Assembly: GCA_932521025.1 (NCBI GenBank) | Contig: OW051473.1 | Span: forward strand, 9,920,001 to 9,984,000 | Direction of reading: 5' to 3' | From: Oscheius onirici | Lineage: Eukaryota; Nematoda; Chromadorea; Rhabditida; Rhabditidae | DNA: 64,000 nucleotides | In this document: piece by piece, positions 10,428-21,619 of the stretch | Layout of the letters: every line of letters begins with the position of its first letter | How positions within the stretch are numbered: the stretch's first letter is position 1 | Notes under the pieces: model-generated | Told to the model about the DNA's origin: nothing | Databases searched by the model: none | What the model saw: the letters and a program-made list of their open reading frames with translations, nothing else | Position numbers and translations under genes: made by a program

Positions 10428-13400
10428 CTAGTCGTCTTGCTGATCGATCTCAAGGTCACGCATCTGAAATCCGTTTATCATATAGTTGTGGACTCACGGC
10501 TTGTTGGTTTATCGACGAGAAACGAACTTACCAACTGTCCGATCTGGTGGCCATCCTTGTCAGCTTCTTCGTTGCCATGACCAGAAGCCTAAAACCAGTT
10601 CTTTGCTAATGAAGTCATATAGGTTACCTCCTTTAAAGGGTTTTCGTCTTCCATGGCATCCTCAATACAATGTAGAATCGTTTTGAGCGTAATCCTGAAA
10701 CCAAGCCATTACAAAATAATGTTTTTGCTTTTAGTGCGGAAATATGAGCAAAAATATGACTTACGTGTTACTCGATCAGATTATCAGTCTCCGAGCCTGC
10801 AGGATGGCGATCGGGCTGCTCATGGAACATGACATTTCCGGAATGAAAAATGAACTTACAAGAGCTTCGGGACGCATCTACTTGGCCTGGTTCCTCCTTG
10901 GGAACATTGTAGCCGTTCTGAAAGTGAGCTATTTACCAAGACTTTCTCTTTGTACTTACTGGCCGAAAACATTCTGGGCAGCCAGTAGGGCACGGATGAT
11001 TAATTAATTTGTGCCGCGCCTCAATCACACCTGTTTCGCACTCCCGAAAGAGTTCGGTGTACCACAATTTGTGGTGGGTACCAAAAAGGTCCGAGGCTTT
11101 CTGGTATTCGGACCTTTTGCGAAAAAGGGTAGCTCCACCGAACAATTTTCTGTGTGAGCCTAGAAGATAAGTCTGAAAATATCATGTTAGACTCGGTTTC
11201 CATGTCTCTCCCTCTCAGTCTCTCACTCAATCTCTCACTCTTTCTGTTTCTATGTCTTTAAACTCACTGCCATCTCAGGCACATTTGGAGGAACATGTTT
11301 AGGATGACGTTGCGAGCGCCATCCAGATTGGCCCTGGTATCCATGATGATTCTGTCGGTGGAGTCATTCACGAAGTAGGTGAAGGGGTCATTTACGTATT
11401 TTTTGGGAAGCAGGTAGCCGAAGCACTGGGAGAAGTAGAACATCTTCTTCTCCCCGTTTTCGTCGACTTGGTTCTCTTCTACTTTCTCCAAAAATTCAGG
11501 CGTAATGGCGGGATGAGAGATGCTGCAAGAGCTAGATATTAAAAGAACTGTTCGCAACCTACTTGCTCCTGATCGCGAGCTGCTCAAGAAAGTCCCAAAG
11601 TTCCTTGCTGTTCTTCTCCACCACCTCTTGAGGCTCCCACGTGAAATCACTGTTTTGTGTCTTTCGACCCTTTTTGGGCTCCCACTGACAGAGGAATCAA
11701 AGACGGTAGTCGTCCTCTGCGTCGTAGTCGAGGATTTTCACGATCTTAAATGTTAGAGAGGTCAACAAAACGAGAAGCGTCCTACAATGCCTTTGTCGGC
11801 CATCCATTCTTCTTTAGCCTTCCTTTTCAGCAAATTTCCTTGGGAGTGAGCTTGGGCTAAAACTAATTATTAGAATAGAGAATTAGCGCCTGAGAGACAA
11901 GGGCAGAGAGTAAAATACATCGAGAAACTGACACGATATCCTAATTTTTCGAATTCAGACGTTCTAGGCGCAGTTGTTCGACTCCGTGTTGTTCTCCAAA
12001 TTTTACTGTAAATGGCAGAACGCCAAAGTTGGAGGTGTTTTCACATGAAAATTGAAAATTTCGGACAATTTCTCCATTATGTCACCTCTTAAGTTAAGCG
12101 TAATTTTCATGGAAAGCGATTGGTGGCAAAAAGAAGTCGACAAAAAGTGGGCAAAACGTCCAAAATCCCAAAATGGGTAGTTCGTGACAAAGTTGTATCC
12201 CTGGGGGCGGAGTCCGATGAGTGGGAGCTCCGCCCGGGTCGAGGTGCCATATGTATTCTCTCTAATATCACAATTTCCAGTCCAACCGTTATCTGAGACC
12301 GTTCACCTTCCGTCTCTCCTGAAAGCTCTATCTCTCTCTCTCACACACACACACGATCAGTTACATGAAAATTATATGTTATCACATGTACTTCTCATAT
12401 CACACTCATGACAGTAGGCTTGCTTATCTTGACAGACTTGAGTGTCGGTTCTCTAGACCTCTGGTCGGTCTGACCGTAATCACACAACACCAAGCATAAG
12501 TCAACTACAAGACCCACCAGATTCAAATAAAGAACGTGGTCAGTTTATTAACCAACTACAATGGGAGTGTGTTTTCTATCGTAAAGTATATCAATCGTAA
12601 GAAGAAATATAGAAAAAGATTGCTTACCTTTTTTTCTGTCTGATGGCGAACGGCTTGTGCTTCTTGCGCTTTCTGATGGTGACGGGCTCGCACCTATATC
12701 ATCACTGTTTCCGAATAAAAATGTACTTACGCGAGCAGCGACGCTGTCGTCGATCGGCTCGACTTTCACCTCCACTTCCGGATTCTAAAAAGAGCTATTA
12801 TATGGTCAATCGCTAAAATTTACCCATATTTCTACCATTTTCACCCGATTTTAGACTTTCTATTCACGCTTATTGAATGGAGTTGGGCGGAAATTCTAGA
12901 AAAATCGGCGAACAGGTGACTTTTTGTCAAACTTCTTCGATTTTTCCCCAATTTTGACGTTCTACCACTGTGTTTAGGGGTGATTTTTGACGATGAATCA
13001 GTTGATCACTGAAATAAGGCGGTTCAAAATTCCGAAATCCAAACGCAGACATCTCATAACGGGAGTAGGATTCCAGAAAAGCGCGGTGAGTATTTTGGTT
13101 CAAAAATATTCGTTCCTGTTTTGAACGCAAAAAAATAAAAATAAAACAAAATATGTGACTCACATTGACGTCGATCGGCTCCTCTTCTCTCTCGCCTTCT
13201 GGCTCGATCTTGACGAGAGCTTCGGCGTTCTGCAACCGAGCTGTTAGAACCGATAGCTTTCAGAATTTTCCTCTGGAACGTGGTATCCGCATTACATTGT
13301 TCCGAAATAGGCATTTTTGTCGTACATTTTCGAATTATGTTCACTCAATTCTAGCAAATTTTGAAAACCATACATTTTCGAAGCAATTCACATGTTCTAG

Positions 13401-14400
13401 AGTTTATTTTTTTACGAGAAACTTCCCTTTTTATCAATTTTCCATGAGAAACTGGTGACTCTATAGGTCATTTTTGCTCTATCCCAGCCGATTTCCGTAA
13501 ATCGAAAATTTTCCGACGCAATGTACGCGTCCTGGAGGTTATTCTTCACGAGGAACCCAATAAACGTGCTGAGAATGTGAAAACGAAAAAAATGTGGGTC
13601 CGAAAACAAAGAAAACTGGACGTACCTGACGATCAGTTTCTTGGTCGGTTCGGATGGTCTTCTAAAATGATGGATATTTTTTTGTGTTTGCGAAAAATTA
13701 AGGGATTAACTCTGTTAAGAGCAGTAAACACTTCGGCTGCGGCCCTCTATTCAAATTTTTAAACAGGAAATACGGTCAAAAGCTCAGATTTTCTATTTTT
13801 AACAGTTTCCACATATTGTTACGCCTTCTAGATGGAAATTTATCTCTGGAATGTGTAAGTAGCTTGAAAATGTGATTGAAATAGGCATTCTTGGTCATTT
13901 TTGTTCTAACTTTGCCGATTTTCAAAGATTCACGTTTTTTACACGTTCTAGAGATAATTTTTCACGAGATTTGTTTCGAAACCTAGCACCTTTCCCGCGG
14001 GTATACGTTGCGTAATACTAAAAGCTTGAAAATTCAAAATCTTAGTTTTTGGTTCAAATTTTTCAGGTGAATTTATCTTAATTGACCTGACAGTAAATTG
14101 AAAGCAAAATTTCACAAGTGTGTGACGAATATTGTGGAAACGGTTCTTTCGGAAAAATGGATCAGGGAGAAAGATCAATAAAGCGGCTGAAAGAGTTGAG
14201 CGTGATATGAGGTGATGGTGGTAGGAGGAGTCTCGCACCCCGCGGAGAATACCTGTTAAAAAAAAGAATACGTGTTAAAAAAAAGCACCGCCAATAAGGC
14301 CCCCGATGAGGTGCGTCTGGCGAATGAACAGCGGGAAGGGGAACGGTGTGAGATAAGCTTACATACCGTAATCTCTTTAAAGTTTCCGTTGATCTCTTCG
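10428..14400 (-). CDS. Chromodomain protein (internal and C-terminal exons)
   Basis: Minus-strand exon-like blocks lie at 14400-14367, 13661-13626, 13229-13164, 12784-12731, 12693-12628, 11856-11786, 11744-11563, 11522-about 11275, and smaller ones down to a possible stop at 10430-10428. Exons 11856-11786 and 11744-11563 together encode a chromodomain: LLKRKAKEEWMADKGI, then IVKILDYDAEDDYR, then QWEPKK and FTWEPQEVVE with a final helix (SKELWDFLEQL). Chromodomains bind methylated histone tails, so a nuclear role is likely. Upstream exons carry two psi-K-x-E sites (VKIEPE, VKVEPID) that could be SUMOylated. An in-frame TGA interrupts the chromodomain at about 11692, and phases do not close neatly around 11275 and 10785. 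It may be a decayed gene or my splice choices may be wrong. Confidence 0.5.
12331..12354. repeat. TC/CA microsatellite
   Basis: Short TC run followed by a CA run; a separate CT run lies at about 14681-14698. Confidence 0.85.
12897..13125. repeat. Intronic repeat, copy 1
   Basis: About 220 bp repeated at 17548-17765 in the same orientation. Shared blocks include ATTTTGACGTTCTACCACT, AATCAGTTGATCACTG and GACATCTCATAAC. Weaker related units, recognisable by GTTCTAGAG...TTTTTCACGAGA, recur at about 13390, 13525, 13830 and 13945, between the small exons of the chromodomain gene. Confidence 0.65.
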
Positions 14401-16963
14401 CTAAAAAGCTTTAGAACAGGTTATGTTGACAAATAAAAATACAGTTCCCTTATCTTTCGTTAATTAGAAAACGCGACCATGTCAATTGTAGAGATACATT
14501 GCCCGGCTACCGATACCGCAATCTTCAGAACCCACAGCCCCAAGAATGTTGTAAGGGTCTGGACTAAAGTCGAGATTCTCGGGACTTTCCCTGTAGAAAT
14601 AACATGATATGTTTCAGGGATGAATCAAGCTGGCGCCCCTTCAAATACCCCGAGACTAAGAGACACGAGGACCTACGACACTCTCTCTCTCTCTCTCTAC
14701 AGACTAACTCGCACTGTCTCTATTGTAACAAACTAGTTATAAACCCTATTCTGTACTATGGCCTAGACGTTTCTTAATTGGTAGCAGCGAGTGGTTTGAA
14801 AGTTGAAATTGACATTTATTTCAAACGTCATTAGCCTTTTTGTCAATTACAGTGGATCGAGATAACGAAGTGTACTGCGCCTGAAAACTGCCTACTACTT
14901 CGGGGAACTGTTCGACATTGGTGATTTTAATCATTCTCAGTATCTCAGTCGCGAATCGTAAATCTCGACTCGATCCCGAGTCGAGTTCGGATTCAAATCC
15001 GAAATCGATTTCTAGTCGAATCGTGGACTATGTCGAGTCGAGTTGAATCGGCTCGTGGGGTACCTCGAGTCGAGTCGTTATTATTATGTATAGCGCAGTT
15101 AGAGGGGATCACATCTCATTCAACTCACAGCGGGTGACACTTCTATTCCAAGTTATCAGTCCCGGAAAAATCAGACGAAGAGGTCTTGGTTCGGATTATG
15201 TCTTTACTTTCTCTTTACGTTCTGGAAAACTGTCTGCAGAAGACTACCAGGTCATTCTGGAGAACAAGCTTCAACTTAACAGTCCTGATTCCAACAGTGC
15301 GAATATAATCGTCTGATAGAACTGTTCATCGATCAAGCTGCTCCTCGACTCTATCTTCCGTCCGGACTCCTGTTGACCAAACTCATCAAGACATACACAG
15401 TCACGAGAAAAACTTCCGGAATCCTGGATAGATTCAGACGACAGTCGTAAGCTAAAGCCTTGAGAACACACAAGAAGAACTGTTTATTCTTCTGGAGGAC
15501 GACTGTCTCTTAACCTTTTCTGGAACAGTTCAATGCGGACACCCATCGTCTCAATAATCGCAATTAATGGAAGAATCACAACATCGACTTTGACTCCGAC
15601 CTGCTTCTTTCCTCTTCTTCGATGATACAAATACGAAGTTCAACAATCGATCTTCTCAAGAGGTTCGTCCTGGTTGGTGGAAATTCTGCAATAACTCTTG
15701 TCTCCACCCTGTGGAAGATCGCTTATGTCACCTGCATCATGTTGACTGTTGACGTTCGCCGCTTCTCATGCAACTGCTGAAGAAATTCCTGTCACCCACA
15801 CCTACACTGTCAGCTGCTCTGTCTCTGATGTCACATTCGAAGCACAGTCTACAACACAGTGTTACAACAAGTACAAGCCGCTCAGTTGTCTGCCGTTCTC
15901 TTTTTAGACAAGGCACTGAGGAACACACGAATGATCCCAGTCCCTTCTGTACCAATCTACAAACCGTGGAGGAGCGAAGTTCAATCAAGAAAGTATCTTC
16001 TGAACTACGTTTTGTCTCACTTTCCTTCTTTGTTCCATAATTTACTGTTATATTGGTCCTCCAACACTCTCTCTCATTCTTCCCCTCTCGCTAGATATGT
16101 ATATTTTACTAGTGAACGAATAATTACAGTTCTTTCCTGGCTTCTCCTTCCGTATTCAGTACAATAAGCAAGTCAAGGGAGAAAAGGAAAAGACAGTTCA
16201 AAGGATCCTGCACCTCCCCCAAAGTTAACCGCTGTCGTCGACGACATTTTGCAGTAAATGACTGACTCAATAGCCTTGAACGGAAAATACTTGGACAATG
16301 AAAACCGGGAGATCTTTATTATGGGAATAAGACAAATGTGGAGGACTAAGAAGAAGAGAAGATCGTTTACTGAAAATTATGCTCAAATTTAACTGATGTA
16401 TGGTAGTTTTTGCCAAATCTTCACCTTACGACTTTTCGTTACGTAATTTTTGCGTACCAAAAATTCGGTAGAAATCCGAAAAAAATGGCTTGCCAGACAC
16501 ATCATCAATAAAAATACGCAAGGTGAAGATTTGGTGCGTGCTATAGTCGAACGCGATTGGCCAACGCAAATTTTTAATCGATTTCTTCAACTCTGCTGAA
16601 CTGCTGACCATAACTAAGCATAAAATGCTTCGATTTAATGTTTTCAAGCTTAAAATAAACAGTTTGCAAATTCGAAGCACTGATTCCGCTATGACAAACA
16701 CATTTTCAAGCTTTTTGATGTTCTGCAAAGTTATAGAGTTTGTCAAATGCTGAAACATTGCTGAACATCAAATAGGTGCAAAATGCATGCACAAAATTGA
16801 GGTTTCTTTCTAATTTTATAAAGCTTAAAGGATGTAAATAAGCTTGTCCAATGTTGCTTTAAAAGTGTTTTTTTTAGAAAAGTCCAGTTTGATCTATTCT
16901 CAGAAATTAAATTTGTTCTAAGATTGTTCTCAGAAATGAAAAAAATGAAACGAGACTACTTAC
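14401..16963. other. Gene-poor stretch with a GTCGAG-rich patch
   Basis: Could be one long intron or intergenic DNA. At about 14963-15075 the motif GAGTCGAGT and its complement recur at least six times, partly as palindromes. Between 15086 and 16200 there are several open frames with balanced base use but no consistent splicing and no family I recognise. They may derive from an old mobile element. Confidence 0.4.
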
Positions 16964-18057
16964 TTTCACGGTTTCTGATAGAGGACCGTGTGGCCGTCGG
17001 CCATTTAGAGTTCTATGAACTCCGGCAGCTCCTCTCCGGGCGGATGCGCGACCAGGACTATTAAAAGCGGCTGAAATCGAGTTACAACGTATGACGCATT
17101 CTGACAGTTAATTTAGCGTCGAAAACTACCTCTGACTGGTGAATGACTGGTGAGAAGTCAAAATTGGAGGAAAATTGATCGAAATTGAAGAAAACGCTAA
17201 TATATTTGCCTAAATTACGTTCGTTTCGCCTATTTCGGCCAATTTTCCACGAATATTGACGTTCCATCTGTCATTTTACGGATAGTTTTCAACGCTGCAT
17301 CGACTAAACACAAAACGAAGTCGAAAAAATTAGCGCAGAACAACGAAAATGCAAAACTAGTATATTTGCAGCTTTAATACCCTGATCAACTGATCAACCA
17401 TAATGTCAGGGTTCCTTTAAAAGAACAGTCGCATTATGTGGAAGACAGGCAAGTCGTGATTTCTCTGTCCTTCTTGTATTCCATCAACTAGCCATCAAAA
17501 AATTGTCAATAAAATGAAGAGTAGAACGGTAAATTTTTCGGAAATGCCAAAAAAGTCGGCCAACAGGTGATTTTTGGCAAATTTCTTCGACTTTTTATCA
17601 ATTTTGACGTTCTACCACTCTTTAAAGGGGTGATTTTGGCGAAGAATCAGTTGATCACTGGAACAAGTCGATCCAAAATCCAAACGTAGACATCTCATAA
17701 CAGGACCAGTTCCAGAGAAAAGGATTCCAGACGGTGAGTATTTGGTTCGAAAATATGTGTTATATCTTGGTACGGGAACTTCGTCCACAAGTTTAGATTT
17801 CTCTTTTTTTAACAAGTTTCCACGAGAAATTTGTGACATATTTCCGAATACGGGGTGCTAGCCAAGGTTTTTCCAAGAAACATCGAATGATTGCTTACTT
17901 GGGCGGCTTCCGCCGGACGGGGGCGAGGCTGAAGTCGGACTCCTCGGGCGACTCCAACATGTCTCTGAACAGAGTGAAATTTTCCGCGTTTAAAGTTGAT
18001 TACCTCCTCGAGTTCTCCGCAAACAGGACACAGGTCCTTGGGTTCTAGCATTGTATG
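16964..18057 (-). CDS. Exon-like blocks upstream of the chromodomain gene
   Basis: Three blocks with good splice signals: 18057-18004, 17964-17899 and 17070-16964. In one frame the first reads MLEPKDLCPVCGELEE, a plausible start with a CPVC zinc-ribbon-like motif. Another frame stays open across all three blocks as an Arg/Ser/Pro-rich chain. They may be the 5' exons of the chromodomain gene or a separate short gene that stops at about 17000. I cannot decide from the sequence alone. Confidence 0.3.
17548..17765. repeat. Intronic repeat, copy 2
   Basis: Second copy of the unit at 12897-13125, in the same orientation about 4.65 kb away. Confidence 0.65.
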
Positions 18058-18379
18058 CTGAAAGTAGAAAGTGTACAAACTTTGAAGCGTAAAGGTAAAA
18101 GGAGTAGGTAGTAGTCAGGCAGATACCCTTTTAGTCAAACCGGTCAAAGTTAGTTCAGCAAAGCAAAAGGACTGGACAGTATAGAGTGGATGAACGTATG
18201 GGAAAACTATTCTGAAAGCCCTCCGTGTCCTCATTGTTGCGCCACACGTTCGCGAGTTGCGCGAGATACCAAGGAGCACTAGCTTTACGAGTTGCGACCA
18301 GCTGTTTTCACAGCCAGCCGCAATTTATGGTTGTCCGATTAGCCGGTAAGTCATCCACAGGGGTGTACACTGTCCATCT

Positions 18380-18618
18380 TACTGTATCTTGCACTTTTTG
18401 ATGCAATTTGCACTTTTATCTCTACGTCTTTTTTTGATATAAGAAAAACGTAACTCGCCCCCGCCTTCTAGAACAGTCTTCCAAGTTTCCAGAGGGGGCC
18501 TTCTAAAAATATGTTTCTCAGCTGAACCATGTTAAAACTTAATAGCAAAGGAACCAAAGAAGCCTAAGTCAGCTAAAAAAGGCTGCTGAATCTTTCGAGA
18601 CCATAGGCTATTTTCACT
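18380..18618 (+). repeat. Dispersed repeat shared with 25195-25428, copy 1
   Basis: Shared blocks include CAATTTGCACTTTTATCT, CTTCCAGAGGGGG, AGCAAAGGAACCAAAGAAGC and TCGAGACCATA. It ends only a few bases before the first recognised exon of the second innexin. Confidence 0.65.
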
Positions 18619-18622
18619 CTAG

Positions 18623-20276
18623 AAAAAATCTGGCCTTCCGTAAAGTCTGGTTGTGACACTGACTCAACTCCAAAGCGTTTCCCGTTTGACCTGTTCGTCC
18701 AGCGCTACACTCAGAACACCTGTGTCGTCACTTCAACGGATCAAGCTCCGGACTCAATCGAAGAGCGGAAGATGGAGTTCTATCGGGTATAGGGGATCAC
18801 TTGGAGATAATGCAGATACTTTCAGTGGTTCCCAGTCATCCTCCTTCTCCAGGCAAGCCTCTTCTCCAAGCTTGTCAGGAGCTTCTTCAAATGGCACAGT
18901 GGTCCGTTTCTCTTCCTCTCTAAGTTCTATTCTTTTCTTACAGGAGTGTCGCTGAACGTCTTTGTCCAGTCCGTCAAGGCGATGACTGCTGCAGACCCAT
19001 GGGACCGTCGCAAGGAAGATCTCTTTGCTCTGGCCAAGCACATCCGAGATTGGACAAGGCAGAACAGTGAGTTTAACCTCGACATTGATTGCAATCCGAC
19101 ACACGTGACCAGTCTCAGTTTCCCAGCAATGACCGCTAAGATCATAAGAATTTCAGATGGCTGGACCACAGGAGCATATCTGACTACCAGGCTCTTCTTC
19201 GTGAAGGTCGTACAACTTGGGTCGGTGCTCGGTCAGTTCGTCGTCCTGAACAAGTGAGACAAAATCCAGTCAAACTCATCAAGACCTTTCAGCTTTCTCA
19301 ACATCGAGCGTTTCCTCCCGCCCACAATGAGTCTTCTGCTTCAATGTGACCTGACGACCAACGTCATCTACGAAGCCATCTACTTCGGTCTCTGGTGGTG
19401 GCTTTTGTTCCTCCTCGTGGCCAATATTGTCAACCTAATCAGCTGTAGTCATCGGTTGTGCAGTGCTCTGGTCGCGAGCGTTTTGTTCACGACAACTGCC
19501 TCATGCACAATCTTATGCGAATGCACATGTTCGAAAACGGCCCCAATTCCTGTAAGTTTCCGATTTGTTTAATGTTGACATCTAGTTCCGGGGCTCGTAG
19601 CATGGGCCGCTGCACCGCCCGTGGTCTTGGCCCTGATGGAGTTTTGATTATGCGGTTGCTTTCCAAGCATGTTGGAAACGCCCTGGTCATGAATGAACTT
19701 CTGTCGGATCTCTGGCTTCTTTTCGTCCTGGAAGAAAACCTCATCCTCGCCCAGTTCAGAGCCGTCGGTGACGAGGAGAGCAATGGTCAGGACGACGACA
19801 TTGTTGATGAAGACTTTGGCTACGACAGTACTCTCAACGAGCAGGAAGAGGAGGAGGACGAGGACGAAGACGAAGACGAGGACGAAGACGAGGACGAAGA
19901 CGAGGAGGACGAGGACGAGGAGGAGGACGGGGACGAGGAGGACGAGGAGGAGAAGGAGGAGGAGCAGGAGCAGGAGGAGGAGCAGAAGGAAGAGGAGGAG
20001 AAGATGGTAGCTCACTTCTCTAACGTGCAGGGTGGATCCCTTGACAACAAAAAGGATGCCGATGCTGACAGCAACCAGACGCCGGACGATGTTCCTGTTG
20101 GCCAGATCGGAGCCCTCGATGAGATGGAGAACAGTGCTGCCTACGGGGCCGCTCTCAAGGAGCAGGAGGAGGAGATGATGGCTTACCTCTCTACCGTACC
20201 GAGTGGACCCCTCGAAAGCAAGCAGGATGCTCATTCTGTTAGTTCTGTTGACTCGGTCTCTGTCAGTCTCGAATAG
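18623..20276 (+). CDS. Diverged innexin with a long acidic C-terminal tail
   Basis: Exons 18623-18786, 18826-18901, 18944-19253, 19293-19416 and 19464-20276. Innexin landmarks in order are: the first extracellular loop (FVQRYTQNTC, then IEERKMEFYR), the second helix (WFPVILLLQASLF), the cytoplasmic loop, the third helix (VVQLGSVLGQFVVLNN), a shortened second extracellular loop that keeps only one cysteine (QCDLTTNVIYEA), the fourth helix (FGLWWWLLFLL) and the C-terminal LGPDGVLIMRLL. After that come about 60 mostly Asp/Glu residues and two diverged copies of a 30-residue unit (EEKMVAHFSNVQGG and EEEMMAYLSTVPSG). The first helix was not found upstream, and the second-loop deletion makes normal gap-junction docking unlikely. 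A GTAAGT at 19552 and an AG at 19585 could mark an intron, but splicing it would break the frame. Poly(A) signal AATAAA at about 20382. Confidence 0.65.
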
Positions 20277-20802
20277 GCTCGCCGCTTTTGAATTCCCTTT
20301 GTTCACATGGCATTCCCATTGTAGCTCTAACTCTTACGCCGAATCATCAACAATGATAATCGATTTTATATGGTTCGGAATAAATGTATAGATGTTTAAA
20401 GCAATTGTTTTAAATCGAACAATAAGCAGCATGGGCAAAAGTGAAACGGCCCTAGAAGGTTTTCAGTTGAAGCTCTACCATCTCTTCTGGACGTTCACAA
20501 GGGTATTGCAAAAGTCGGGACAGAGCAGAAAAGGGCAGCATCGGAAAAAACTGTCAGCTGTGGCACCTGCAATGCTAGTATTGCGAAAGGCAGTGGAGGT
20601 AGCGTTGGAGAGACATTACGGTCGAGAGCAACAAAAAAGCAGAGGAAGTGTATGCGCCTGAAGACCAATACAATAAAGGATCTTTTTTCAATTTGGCTTT
20701 GTTTTACTGAAAGAGCAACTGACGTATATAATCGTTTATTAGACATGTCTAGATATATAACGATGGAAGAAAGCGGCTCCATTCGCAGATCTTCCTCTCT
20801 TC
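20277..20802. other. Region between the innexin and a minus-strand gene
   Basis: Contains the innexin 3' UTR. An open frame from about 20470 to 20660 on the plus strand includes VSCGTCNASIAKGSGG and ends near AATAAAGG. It has no clear start or upstream exon. Confidence 0.3.
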
Positions 20803-21605
20803 TCAAACCTGCGGCATTGGTGGCGGAGTCGGGAGCTCGTTTCCATCGGCACTGATCTGAAGCTGGTCGCTGTAGGTGTTCCACTCGCGCTGCGAAGCTT
20901 CCAGACGATCACGGCGGTCAGCAGACAAGTTCTCGATCGACAGAATGAGGCTAAGCTTTCGGAGCATCAGCTGCGCAGAGGCCTTGGCCTTGGTGAGAGC
21001 AGCGCCTAAAAATACTGTTCTAGCTCAAAGGCTTGATAAAATTGGTCAATAGTTTTGAAACACATTAGGTCACAGTTGGAAACCTGATCATCCTAGTCTG
21101 GAGCAATTTTTCACTGTGATTCAAGAAGCTTCAAATTTTGGGATGTTCTGCACATCTTTTCTGCGTATCACAAAGTTGGAAAATGTACGCAAGAACTAGT
21201 GTGTCTCTCAGAATTAAATTTTGTTTATGGAAGGAGGAAAAGAAACAGTTCTGAAAAATGTGCAAGAGTCTACCAGCTGAAAACAGTGCAAGATACTCTC
21301 ATAGATCATAAACCCCTTAGGAAAAGAAGGTAAATACCAAATGGAATACTGCTCTAGATTTGAAGAACGCGTTTTTGGAATAGTTGTAAAAGAAAAGAGA
21401 CTAACCTTTGTCCTCGTCCAGGTTCTCGAAGCTGGTCACGAATTTACGTCCCGGAATCCTATGACGAAGACGCTTAGGCTCGATGATCGTGTAGGCAAAA
21501 AAGTGTTCCGTTCTAGAACTTGATTGCTGAAGAAAGAACAAAAATAGACTTACTTTTCAGGTAGAGAAGACCAGGTTTCTTTGCGAGCGCAGACGTGCAG
21601 AGTGA
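20803..21605 (-). CDS. C-terminal exons of an unrecognised protein
   Basis: Three exons with matching phases: 21605-21555, 21513-21406 and 21005-20803 (stop 20805-20803). They encode VTLHVCARKETWSSLPEK, then TEHFFAYTIIEPKRLRHRIP and GRKFVTSFENLDEDK, then a helical Lys/Ala/Glu-rich segment (ALTKAKASAQLMLRKLSLIL) and a Pro-rich end (PTPPPMPQV). The codon use is strongly biased to C in third positions, as in dlat, so the exons look real. The 5' exons are not resolved. The acidic gene at 23624-24241 is on the same strand and could be its upstream part. Confidence 0.55.
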
Positions 21606-21619
21606 CTGTTGTGGGAACT

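Noticed and set aside
11275..11522. SET methyltransferase domain next to the chromodomain (DTRANLDGARN resembling the substrate-pocket motif)
   Set aside because: The NHSC motif is absent, the PPNVPEMA part lies in another frame and the downstream exon does not match a SET C-terminus. The resemblance is too weak.
15086..16200. Retrotransposon polyprotein
   Set aside because: Open frames exist on both strands but no reverse transcriptase, protease or integrase motif is visible.
19569..20306. Poly-Leu/Val membrane protein on the minus strand
   Set aside because: It is the antisense shadow of the Asp/Glu tract of the innexin.
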